A stretch of DNA of 64,000 nt from an uncultured Gammaproteobacteria bacterium (GTDB taxonomy: Bacteria > Pseudomonadota > Gammaproteobacteria > HK1), in the NCBI GenBank assembly GCA_958295465.1, contig OY282353.1, forward strand, positions 4,455,001 to 4,519,000. The letters run 5' to 3'. Shown here in pieces: positions 8,312 to 15,536 of this stretch. Both the position numbers and the translations under genes were made by a program. How positions within the stretch are numbered: position 1 is the first letter of the stretch; every line of letters begins with the position of its first letter. A model generated the notes under the pieces. That model saw only the letters and a list, made by a program, of their open reading frames with translations. It made no database searches and was not told where the DNA came from.

Positions 8312-9799
8312 ATGAGCGACACGACGACGTCCGCGGACCTCGATGAGCGCAAGCGCGCCCTGCTCGAAGCGTTTCGCCGCTTCCTCCCCCAAGCCTCCGT
8401 GCTCCACACCGAGGAGGCGCTGAAGCCCTATGAATGCGACGGGCTCACCGCGTACCGGCAGGTCCCGCTGGTCGCGGTACTCCCCGAGACGGTCGGGCAG
8501 GTGCAGGAGGTGATGCGCACCTGCTCGCGCCTCGGCGTCCCGGTGGTGGCGCGGGGGGCGGGCACGGGGCTCTCGGGCGGCGCCCTGCCGCTGGCCGGCG
8601 GGGTCCTGCTGAGCCTCGCGAAGCTCAACCGGATCCTGGAGGTGGATACGGTCAACCGCGTGGCGCGGGTGCAGCCGGGGGTGCGCAACCTCGCGATCTC
8701 CGAGCACGTCGCGCCGCTCGGGCTCTACTACGCGCCGGACCCCTCCTCGCAGATCGCGTGCAGCATCGGCGGCAACGTCGCGGAGAACGCGGGCGGGCTC
8801 CATTGCCTGAAGTACGGCCTCACCGTGCACAACGTCCTGGAGCTCACCGTGATCACCGTGGACGGGGAGCGCATGACCATCGGCAGCGGCGCCCTCGACG
8901 CCCCCGGCTACGATCTGCTGGCGCTGATGACCGGCTCGGAAGGGCTGCTCGGGGTGGTGGTCGAGGTCAAGGTGAAGCTCCTGCCGAAGCCCGCCTGCGC
9001 GAGGGTGCTGCTTGCGGCGTTCGAGGACGTGGAGAGCGCCGGCGCGGCGGTGGGCGCGATCATCGCCGGGGGCGTCCTCCCCGCCGGGCTGGAGATGATG
9101 GACAACTTCGCGATCCGCGCCACCGACGACTTCTGCGGCGCGGGCTATCCGACCGATGCCGCCGCCATCCTGCTCTGCGAGCTCGACGGCATCGAGGCGG
9201 AGGTCGAGGACCGGATCGCGGAGGTGCGCGCGGTGCTCCACCGCTGCGGGGCGACCGAAGTGCGGGTGGCGCGCGACGAGGCCGAACGCGCGCGCTTCTG
9301 GGCCGGGCGCAAGGCCGCCTTCCCCGCCGCCGGCCGGCTCTCGCCGGACTACCTCTGCATGGACGGCACCATCCCGCGGCGCGAACTGCCGGCGGTGCTC
9401 AACCGCATGAAGGCGCTCTCCGAGGAATCGGGCCTGCGCATCATGAACGTGTTCCACGCCGGCGACGGCAACCTGCACCCGCTGATCCTCTACGACGCGA
9501 ACGTGCCGGGCGAGCTCGAGACGGCCGAGCGCGTCGGTGCACGGATCCTCGAATTGTGCGTCGAGGTCGGGGGGACGATCACCGGCGAGCACGGGGTGGG
9601 GGTGGAGAAGATCGACCAGATGTGCGTGCAGTTCGCGTCCCCGGAGCTTGCGCAGTTCCACGCCGTGAAGGGCGCGTTCGACCCGCACGGGCTGCTCAAC
9701 CCCGGCAAGGCGGTGCCGACCTTGCAGCGCTGCGCCGAGTTCGGCGCCATGCACGTGCACGGCGGCAGGCTGCCGTTCGCGGAGATCGAGCGGTTCTGA
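8312..9799 (+). CDS. glcD: Glycolate oxidase subunit GlcD (FAD-linked)
   Basis: This 495-residue FAD-binding protein matches GlcD, the catalytic flavoprotein of membrane-associated glycolate dehydrogenase, which oxidises glycolate to glyoxylate. The PCMH-type FAD-binding domain shows ARGAGTGLSGGALPL, PSSQIACSIGGNVAENAGG and MTGSEGLLGVV. The C-terminal cap has NVFHAGDGNLHP and GEHGVGVEK, ending in FDPHGLLNPGK. AGGAAA precedes the ATG. Partner subunits GlcE and GlcF are encoded at 24.1-26.5 kb, so the usual contiguous glcDEF operon is split by about 14 kb of accessory genes. A class V aminotransferase near 36.4 kb could use the glyoxylate produced. Confidence 0.93.
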   Translation: MSDTTTSADLDERKRALLEAFRRFLPQASVLHTEEALKPYECDGLTAYRQVPLVAVLPETVGQVQEVMRTCSRLGVPVVARGAGTGLSGGALPLAGGVLLSLAKLNRILEVDTVNRVARVQPGVRNLAISEHVAPLGLYYAPDPSSQIACSIGGNVAENAGGLHCLKYGLTVHNVLELTVITVDGERMTIGSGALDAPGYDLLALMTGSEGLLGVVVEVKVKLLPKPACARVLLAAFEDVESAGAAVGAIIAGGVLPAGLEMMDNFAIRATDDFCGAGYPTDAAAILLCELDGIEAEVEDRIAEVRAVLHRCGATEVRVARDEAERARFWAGRKAAFPAAGRLSPDYLCMDGTIPRRELPAVLNRMKALSEESGLRIMNVFHAGDGNLHPLILYDANVPGELETAERVGARILELCVEVGGTITGEHGVGVEKIDQMCVQFASPELAQFHAVKGAFDPHGLLNPGKAVPTLQRCAEFGAMHVHGGRLPFAEIERF

Positions 9800-9875
9800 G
9801 TAAATCCGGCGAGCCCGACGGGTAAATGGATGGTTGCGCCGGGCAAAGCCGTATCGACGGAACGCGCGTCCTTCG

Positions 9876-10112
9876 TCTTCGAACGCCAAACGCCTGCATC
9901 ATCCTGGCCGTTGCACGAGTGACGGCCATCTCCGCCTCCGCTTCCCGCCATGCAACAATCCATTCCCCGGCCTGCGACGCATCGAGCATGATATGCATAC
10001 TTCGGGTCACCGGGGGACGGATCCGCCATGCGGACAGGCGACGGATGCGCACCCGCCGGACGCGGTCCCCGCGGCGCTCGTGCAACTCGTCCGTACGGCC
10101 GGTGCGCAGAGG
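9876..10112. repeat. Inverted fragment of the sulfotransferase/hydroxylase divergent promoter
   Basis: This segment is a roughly 90% identical inverted copy of 19370-19590. On the plus strand, ATG at 10028 opens MRTGDGCAPAG, the N-terminus of the sulfotransferase that starts at 19446, then drifts into unrelated codons. On the minus strand, MAVTRATARMMQA copies the first codons of the dioxygenase that starts at 19543. Both gene starts and the intergenic control region are therefore duplicated here in reverse order, without the gene bodies. Together with 10113-10261 this fills the gap between glcD and the PqqD gene. Confidence 0.75.
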
Positions 10113-10261
10113 CCCGAACTTCACACGCCCCGTTGCCGAAGGCATCATGAAGGATGCGCCCGGCCCCGTTTCGCGCGGGCTCGACACCGCCTCCGCAATG
10201 GACGACCGACGGGCCGGAGGCGGAAGGCGCAAACCCGTTTCCATCGAAAGGAAGAACGAGC

Positions 10262-10552
10262 ATGAACATCGACCCCTCCTCCGTGGTCGCACGCAACGAG
10301 GCGATCGTCTTCACCGACCTCGACGACACCGTCGTGATGATGGACGTCGACGAGGGGCAGTACTACGAGCTCGATCCGATCGGGGCGAGAATCTGGACCT
10401 TGATCGAGGCCGCCCGGCCCGTGGCCGAGATCTGCGACGCGCTGGCGGGCGAGTACGACATCGATCCCGATACCTGCCGCCACGACACGCTGGAGTTCCT
10501 GCAAACGGCAGGCGAGCACCGACTCGTCCGGGTGCAGTCCGCCGAGGCGTGA
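10262..10552 (+). CDS. PqqD family RiPP recognition protein (lasso B1-like)
   Basis: This 96-residue protein has the stand-alone PqqD / RiPP-recognition-element fold. VVARNEAIVFTDLDDTVVMMD forms the winged beta hairpin, YYELDPIGARIWTLIEAARP the first long helix, and AEICDALAGEYDID and CRHDTLEFLQ the remaining helices. Members bind the leader of ribosomal peptides and deliver it to maturation enzymes; in lasso pathways this is protein B1. The start at 10262 follows AGGAAGAACGAGC. The family is usually next to an HPr-kinase-like protein and an asparagine-synthetase-like cyclase, both found 4-5 kb downstream. It is the first intact gene of the accessory island after glcD. Confidence 0.85.
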   Translation: MNIDPSSVVARNEAIVFTDLDDTVVMMDVDEGQYYELDPIGARIWTLIEAARPVAEICDALAGEYDIDPDTCRHDTLEFLQTAGEHRLVRVQSAEA

Positions 10553-10581
10553 GGGAGGCGCGAGCCCGGCTTCCGGCCGCA

Positions 10582-10626
10582 GCCTCGTCGAAGGGGACCG
10601 ATGGGCCTCGTCGAAGGGGACCGATG
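10582..10626. repeat. Two tandem copies of a 22-bp sequence
   Basis: The sequence GCCTCGTCGAAGGGGACCGA-TG occurs at 10582-10603 and again at 10605-10626, between the PqqD gene and the following glycosyltransferase. No function is apparent. Confidence 0.6.
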
Positions 10627-10680
10627 CCCACGAGCAGGACGGCGAATCCCGCGTGAGCCGCCCTGCTCCTGGCGCGGCGG

Positions 10681-11691
10681 GTGGGTTCGGCGTTGACGAA
10701 AGGCAGCGGGCCGCTGTCCGGTCCTGACATGGCCCTGTCCGGCACACCTCCCGGCCTGACGGAGCCCGGGCCCGATCCGGGGGGCGAGCATCGAAAGGTC
10801 TGCCTCGCCACGGTAGCCACGGACGGCTTCCTGCCCGGAACGCTGGTGATGGTCGCGTCCTTCCTCAAGGCACACCCCGGCTTCGACGGGGACGTGGCCG
10901 TCATCCACGACGGGCTGTCCGAAGAAGCGAAAGCGTGCCTCGGGGCGTTGTACGACCGGGTGCGATTCGAGACGCCCTCCGCCGAGCTCAAGGACCGGTT
11001 GGCCCGCGTGGGCGCCGCCCACCCCCGCTTCGCGCCCATCCTGTGCCATCTGCATGCGTTCGAAGCGTACCGGCTGGCCGGGTATCGGAAGGTGCTGCTC
11101 TGCGACGGCGACCTGCTGTTCCGGCAGCCGATCGACGAGCTGTTCGATGCCGAAGACCTTCTGCTGTGTTGCGGAGACCAGGTTTTTCTGGCGGGAGGAT
11201 GCCGTGACGCGGCGTCCTTCATGCCTCTGGCCGCCCCGTCATGCGCGGGCGCCGCCGGCGCCCTTGGACAGACGTTCAACGACGGGTTTCTGGTCCTCGA
11301 CGGCAACCTTCCGGGAGAGCGGCGCTATGCGGACCTGCTGGCCCTGGTGACGCCGGAGACGTGGCGCGACACCGACACGCCGCATTTCAAGCAGCTCGTC
11401 CACAACCGGTACTTCACCGGGCGGCAAACGTTGATCAGCTCCGCGTACAACTACATCCTGCTGGCCGCTTCCGCCATTCGGGCGCGGGAGGGGCTTGCCG
11501 CGAGGGACGCCAAGGTCCTGCATTTCAATCTGAACGCGAAGCCCTGGATGCCGGCGACGATGCTGCGCTGGATGAACGGCGGGACACCGGTCCCCGAGTT
11601 CAGGCTCTGGTACGACGCCTGGATGGACTCGCTGTCCGTCGGTCATCTTCGCGCTTCGAAGCGATCCGTGCGATGGACGGTCGTTGCGTGA
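10681..11691 (+). CDS. GT8-like glycosyltransferase
   Basis: The 336-residue protein is a soluble nucleotide-sugar glycosyltransferase of GT8-like type. After KVCLATVATDGFLPGTL it shows a metal-binding DxD (LLCDGDLLF, D142/D144), then TFNDGFLVLDG and VLHFNLNAKPWMP. The C-terminal VLHF-x-KPW is typical of the fold. It is clearly related to both halves of the tandem glycosyltransferase at 20.6-22.7 kb (shared F-LPGT, DGDLLF, RAREG and KVLHF). The acceptor is unknown; in this island a modified peptide is a reasonable guess. The start is uncertain: GTG at 10681 gives the longest form, and ATG at 10729 would remove a 16-residue Gly/Ser/Pro-rich stretch. Confidence 0.8.
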   Translation: MGSALTKGSGPLSGPDMALSGTPPGLTEPGPDPGGEHRKVCLATVATDGFLPGTLVMVASFLKAHPGFDGDVAVIHDGLSEEAKACLGALYDRVRFETPSAELKDRLARVGAAHPRFAPILCHLHAFEAYRLAGYRKVLLCDGDLLFRQPIDELFDAEDLLLCCGDQVFLAGGCRDAASFMPLAAPSCAGAAGALGQTFNDGFLVLDGNLPGERRYADLLALVTPETWRDTDTPHFKQLVHNRYFTGRQTLISSAYNYILLAASAIRAREGLAARDAKVLHFNLNAKPWMPATMLRWMNGGTPVPEFRLWYDAWMDSLSVGHLRASKRSVRWTVVA

Positions 11692-11699
11692 GGGGCAGC

Positions 11700-11905
11700 G
11701 GCTTCCTGCCGGCCCATCTCCCGCAGCCACTCCTCGATCCGATCCGCCAGCGGCTCGTCCCGGAACCGCTCCACGGGGACCAGATACTTCTCCGGCACCT
11801 TCCGCACCTTGCCCCGCGTCCGCCCCTGCGCGGATATTACGCTGGCCTGCTGCTGAGTGGACGTTGGGCCGCGGGCCGGCGCCGTCCCGCGGGCGCGGCA
11901 GTGCG
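11700..11905. pseudogene. Scrambled remnant of lasso kinase and cyclase genes
   Basis: Three pieces copied from the intact genes downstream are joined here. Bases ~11706-11757 match the kinase 3' end (14115-14170, minus sense). Bases ~11758-11838 match 14403-14475 of the same gene, so an internal piece of about 230 bp is missing. Bases ~11860-11903 match 16676-16720 of the cyclase gene (plus sense). The order and orientation equal those of the intact kinase-cyclase pair, as expected from large deletions in a second copy. Confidence 0.65.
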
Positions 11906-11927
11906 CGGCAAGTGTCATAATCGGCCC

Positions 11928-13534
11928 ATGCGCTTCTTCAACACCGAAGGGCCGGTACGCCCGGACGACCACTACGCCATCCCGCCCCTGGACCGGATGG
12001 ACGTCGATGAACTTCTGGCCCTGATTCGGGCCAAGCGCTACTTCGTGCTGCACGCACCGCGCCAGACCGGCAAGACCTCCGCCCTCATCGCCCTGCGCGA
12101 CCTCCTGAACAGCGGGGAGGTCGGCAACTTCCGCTGCGTGAACGTGAACGTCGAGCCCGCCCAGGTGGCGCGCGACGACACCGCGCGCGGCATTCGCGCC
12201 ATCCTGAGTAATCTGGCGGAGAGTGCGCTGCTGCTGGGCGACGACTACCCGGACGGTGTTTGGTCGGACTTCCTGGCGAAGGCTGGACCGGAAAACGCAC
12301 TGAAGGTATTGCTCGCCCGCTGGTGCGTGGCGAACCCTGTGCCGCTGGTGCTGCTGGTGGACGAGATCGACTCGCTGGTCGGCGACACCCTGCTCTCGGT
12401 GCTGCGCCAGCTCCGCGCCGGCTACGAACAGCGCCCCGAGGGCTTCCCGCAGAGCGTGGTGCTGTGCGGGGTGCGCGACATCCGCGACTACCGCATCCGG
12501 TCGAGCGCCGGCGAGGTCATCGCCGGCGGCAGCCCCTTCAACGTCGCCGCGAAGTCGCTACGCATGGGTGACTTCACCGAAGCGGAGACGCGGGCGCTGA
12601 TGGCGCAGCACACGGAGGAGACCGGCCAGCGCTTCTCGTCGTCGGCGCTGGATTCGGTGTGGACGCAGACCCGAGGCCAGCCGTGGCTGGTGAACGCACT
12701 GTGCGCGGGGGCGTGCTTCGACAACAGGCGGGAAGGGACCGCTCGCGGACCATCGAAGTGGACGACGTCTACGCGGCACGGGAGGAGCTGATCCTCTCGC
12801 GGCGCACGCACCTGGACCAGTTGGCGCACAAGCTGGAGGAGGCGCGGGTGCGGCGGGTCGTCGAGCCGCTGCTGAGCGGCGGAGAGGCGCGGCACGAAAT
12901 TCGGGACCTGGAGTACGTGCGCGACCTGGGCCTGATTGACGGGAACCAGCCGCCGCGCATCGCGAACCCGATCTACGCGGAGGTGGTGCCGCGGGAGCTG
13001 GGCTACATCTTGCAGAGCAGCCTGGACCAGAACCCGGCGTGGTACGTGGACGATGACGGCGGCTTGAATATGGACAAGCTGCTGACGGCGTTCGGCACGT
13101 TCTTCGGGGAGCATTCCGAGCACTGGTTGGGGCGCTTCGGCGAGTACCCCGAAGCCGGTCCGCAGCTCATCTTGCAGGCGTACCTGCAACGGGTGGTGAA
13201 CGGGGGCGGTCGCATCGAGCGGGAGTACGGGTTGGGGCGAGGCCGGACGGACCTGCTGGTGCTGTGGCCGCGCGAGGCGGGGCAGCCGTCGGACCTGTGG
13301 GAGCGCTTCGTGGTCGAGTGCAAGGTGCTGCGGGACTCGGACCGCAAGAGCCTGGAATGGACGGTCGAGCGGGGCATGGAGCAGACGTTGGGCTACATGG
13401 CGAATTGCAGGGCGGAGGAGGGGCATCTGGTGGTGATCGACCGCCGTAGCGAGGACCGCCGGGACGGCGAGGGCGGAGCGGATGGAGGCGGTCGCCGGCT
13501 GGACGGGCGCGGGGTGGTCGTCTGGACGCTGTAG
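11928..13534 (+). pseudogene. AAA-ATPase/PD-(D/E)XK protein, frameshifted
   Basis: The N-terminal part (MRFFNTEGPV...) is an AAA-like ATPase with Walker A HAPRQTGKTS (residues 42-51) and Walker B LVLLVDEIDSL. The C-terminal part has a PD-(D/E)XK nuclease-like core, GRGRTDLLVL then FVVECKVL. Such two-domain proteins are frequent accessory genes of unknown role. At about 12720 the frame breaks: after VNALCAGACF the sequence must gain one C to continue as RQQAGRDRSRTIEVDDVY. As written, the first frame stops at 12791 and the second runs to 13534. It is either a recent pseudogene or an assembly or read error. A second, truncated copy of its N-terminus lies at 15038-15202. Confidence 0.75.
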
Positions 13535-13547
13535 GGCTTGCAGCGCA

Positions 13548-13668
13548 TCAGCCCACAGCTTCATGCAGGGGAAAGGCGGACAGCGCCACCGGACTGCCGT
13601 CCGCGTCCGGCACCACCCCCGTCACACGGCGCCGGCGTCGCCTCCTGGACCGATGCCGGCGTGAGCCT
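13548..13668. pseudogene. Second scrambled kinase/cyclase remnant
   Basis: Bases ~13548-13622 match the kinase gene around 14505-14580 (minus sense: Pro-Asp-Ala-Gly region through KLWADTL). Bases ~13623-13665 match the cyclase N-terminal codons at 15617-15660 (GADVASWTDAGV). It lies on the far side of the AAA gene from the first remnant, so decayed copies flank that gene. Confidence 0.6.
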
Positions 13669-13730
13669 CGGATGCCACCGCCCTCGACTCGATACCGCCC
13701 GGGCGCGCTCGTGCTCGATGTGGTAGGTTC

Positions 13731-14039
13731 GTGCCGCCCACCGCAGAACAGACGGATACCTTGAATACCTCCACCTTCGATACCCTCACCGCCGCCCACA
13801 CCCTCGAAGCGGCCGGTATCGAACGCGATCAAGCCGAAGCCATCGCGCACGCCATTCGCAACGGACAAGGCGACCTCGCCACGAAGGCGGATATCACCAC
13901 CGTGAGGGCGGAAATCACCACCGTGAGGGCGGAAATCGCCGCCGTCGCAAGCCGGGTCAACACCCTGCAATGGGTTGTCGGCATTCAATCGGCCATCACC
14001 CTCGCCACCTTCGCCATCGTCGCCGCCAAGCTGCTTTAG
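13731..14039 (+). CDS. Small coiled-coil membrane protein (DUF1640/CCDC90-like)
   Basis: This 102-residue protein has a helical N-terminal half (FDTLTAAHTLEAAGIERDQAEAIAHAIRNGQ) and a short repeated coiled coil (ADITTVRAEITTVRAEIAAV). It ends in one membrane helix (VVGIQSAITLATFAIVAAKLL). This layout is that of the bacterial CCDC90/DUF1640-like family, which often sits beside mobile or toxin-like genes; its role is unknown. The nominal start is GTG at 13731, and TTG at 13761 is possible. The repeat ATCACCACCGTGAGGGCGGA in the coiled-coil region is an exact DNA-level duplication. It stands alone between a decayed remnant and the convergent kinase gene. Confidence 0.6.
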   Translation: MPPTAEQTDTLNTSTFDTLTAAHTLEAAGIERDQAEAIAHAIRNGQGDLATKADITTVRAEITTVRAEIAAVASRVNTLQWVVGIQSAITLATFAIVAAKLL

Positions 14040-14072
14040 GCTGGCGCCGGAGGCTCGCAACGGGCGCCGGGG

Positions 14073-15041
14073 TCACGCACGGGGCTCGGTGGCGAGTCCC
14101 GCACCCTTCCCGCCCGGGACTTCCTGCCGGCCCATCTCCCGCAGCCACTCCTCGATTCGATCCGCCAGCATGTCGAGCCGGAACGGAGACGCGGGCCTCC
14201 TCACGCCCACGACCGGCACGCGCCTCGCCAGCGCCACGACGGTACGGAAGTGGGCCGGCTGCTGCCCGAGCCCGCGCAGGTACCTCCCGCGGTAGGTGTG
14301 CCTGCACAGCCATCCGAAGGCGTCGGCGGGCGGCGCCGTCCGGACCTCGATGTGCTCCCGCTGGTGGCTCCCCAGCACACAGACGGCGCGCACCGCCAGC
14401 GGCGTGGTCCGGAATCGCTCCACCGGGACCAGATACTTCTCCCACCCCTCCAGCACCCTGCCCCGCGCCCGTTCCTGCCAGGCCAGCTCGTCCAGCGTGT
14501 CTGCCCACAGCTTCATGCGGGGAAAGGCGGACAGCGCCACCGCACCGCCGCCCGCGTCCGGCACCACCCCCGTCACGCCGTCGGCCAGCATCGCGTAGCC
14601 GCGCTCGACGAGCGCCGCGAGCAGCGACGACTTGCCGCTGCCCGGATCGCCCGCGAACAGCACCGCGCCCGCCCCGGTCTCGATGGCGCCGGCATGAAGG
14701 AGGGCCACGCCACGCTGCTGCAACAGGGCGGCGAACACCGGGCCGGTGAGGAAGAGGCCGACCACGTGGTCGCTGCCGCCCCTCGGCTCGACGAGGATGT
14801 CACGGCCGCCGGTGACCAGGAATCGGGCGCCGTCGCGCACGTTCCTCAGGTAGGCGCCGGGGGCGGTCTCCCACGGGCCGTGGCTTTCGACGGGCGCCGG
14901 GAGCGCCTCCGGGGTCGTGCCGATGCGGATCGTCACGTCCGGTTCACCGGACGGGGGGACGGGAACGCGGATGAACGGCAGGACGATGGGCGAGCGCACC
15001 CACAGCCCGTACGCCCGGTAATCGAGCATAAGGCGGCTCAT
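14073..15041 (-). CDS. HPr-kinase-like protein (candidate lasso-peptide kinase)
   Basis: This 322-residue protein has the C-terminal-type HPr kinase core: LLHAGAI (H116), P-loop GDPGSGKSS (131-139), then GVTGVVPD and a C-terminal FRLDMLADRIEEWL helix. It lacks the normal HprK N-terminal regulatory domain, and no HPr gene is nearby. Proteins of this shape occur in lasso-peptide clusters; PadeK of the paeninodin pathway phosphorylates the C-terminal Ser of its precursor. The candidate precursor at 17603 also ends in Ser. The ATG overlaps the TGA of a truncated ATPase fragment (ATGA at 15038-15041). It is transcribed divergently from the cyclase gene. Fragments of a second and third copy lie at 11.7 and 13.6 kb. 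Confidence 0.75.
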   Translation of the reverse strand: MSRLMLDYRAYGLWVRSPIVLPFIRVPVPPSGEPDVTIRIGTTPEALPAPVESHGPWETAPGAYLRNVRDGARFLVTGGRDILVEPRGGSDHVVGLFLTGPVFAALLQQRGVALLHAGAIETGAGAVLFAGDPGSGKSSLLAALVERGYAMLADGVTGVVPDAGGGAVALSAFPRMKLWADTLDELAWQERARGRVLEGWEKYLVPVERFRTTPLAVRAVCVLGSHQREHIEVRTAPPADAFGWLCRHTYRGRYLRGLGQQPAHFRTVVALARRVPVVGVRRPASPFRLDMLADRIEEWLREMGRQEVPGGKGAGLATEPRA

Positions 15042-15202
15042 GCGGGACCCACCGTCTTGCCCGTCCGGCGCGGTGCGTGCAGCACGATGCATTTCTTCAT
15101 CCGGACGAGCGCCGGCGCCTCGTCGAGGTCGAAACGCCCGAGCGGCGGGAGGCAGTGGTGGTCCGCGGGTCTGGCGGGACCGGTAATGTCGAAGAAGCGC
15201 AT
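15038..15202 (-). pseudogene. N-terminal fragment of an AAA/PD-(D/E)XK protein
   Basis: The 54-residue ORF starts MRFFDITGPARPADHHCLPP and reaches a Walker A, VLHAPRRTGKT, then stops. It parallels the first 50 residues of the protein at 11928 (MRFFNTEGPVRPDDHYAIPP ... HAPRQTGKT). Everything after the P-loop is gone. Its TGA overlaps the kinase ATG by ATGA, so if translated it could couple ribosomes into the kinase gene. Confidence 0.7.
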
Positions 15203-15422
15203 GGCCCCAGTTCCTTGGTTCCTCGTTTCCATCGGCAACGTCCCTGCCGGTGGTCGTTGCAGATCGCCGCCGGTATGACCGCTTCCGCACGGCGATGCTT
15301 CCGGTATCATCCGGCGCGGCCTCGGTCTCGTGCAACCATGATCGGGCAGCCGTACCATCGTCGGCCGCGAGCGCCGACACGCCTTGGAACCTCCGGTCGA
15401 TTCCGCAGCACATGTTCGCACG

Positions 15423-15536
15423 ATGGACTCCGTCGAGGCATTCTCCAGCCGAACGGCGGCGGGCGATGCGCCCGCCGCCGGGACGCTCCCGCACGTTGCC
15501 CATGCGCCGGACGGCGTCGGCGCCCTGATGCGATGA
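15423..15536 (+). other. Possible upstream ORF and hairpin before the cyclase gene
   Basis: A 37-codon ORF (MDSVEAFSSRTAAGDAPAAG...) ends in a TGA overlapping the cyclase ATG (ATGA, 15533-15536). Inside it is a hairpin with a perfect 10-bp GC stem (15455-15464 with 15470-15479, loop GATGC). No Shine-Dalgarno precedes the ORF and it lacks acidic residues placed for a lasso ring, so I do not call it a precursor. A role in translational coupling is possible. The rest of 15203-15532 shows no gene. Confidence 0.3.

Noticed and set aside
8291..9889. 532-codon minus-strand ORF opposite glcD
   Set aside because: Antisense shadow of a well-conserved gene.
15423..15536. Second lasso precursor just before the cyclase gene
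   Set aside because: There is no W-x-x-P motif and no Asp/Glu at ring positions 7-9 after a Thr-x cut, and no ribosome binding site.
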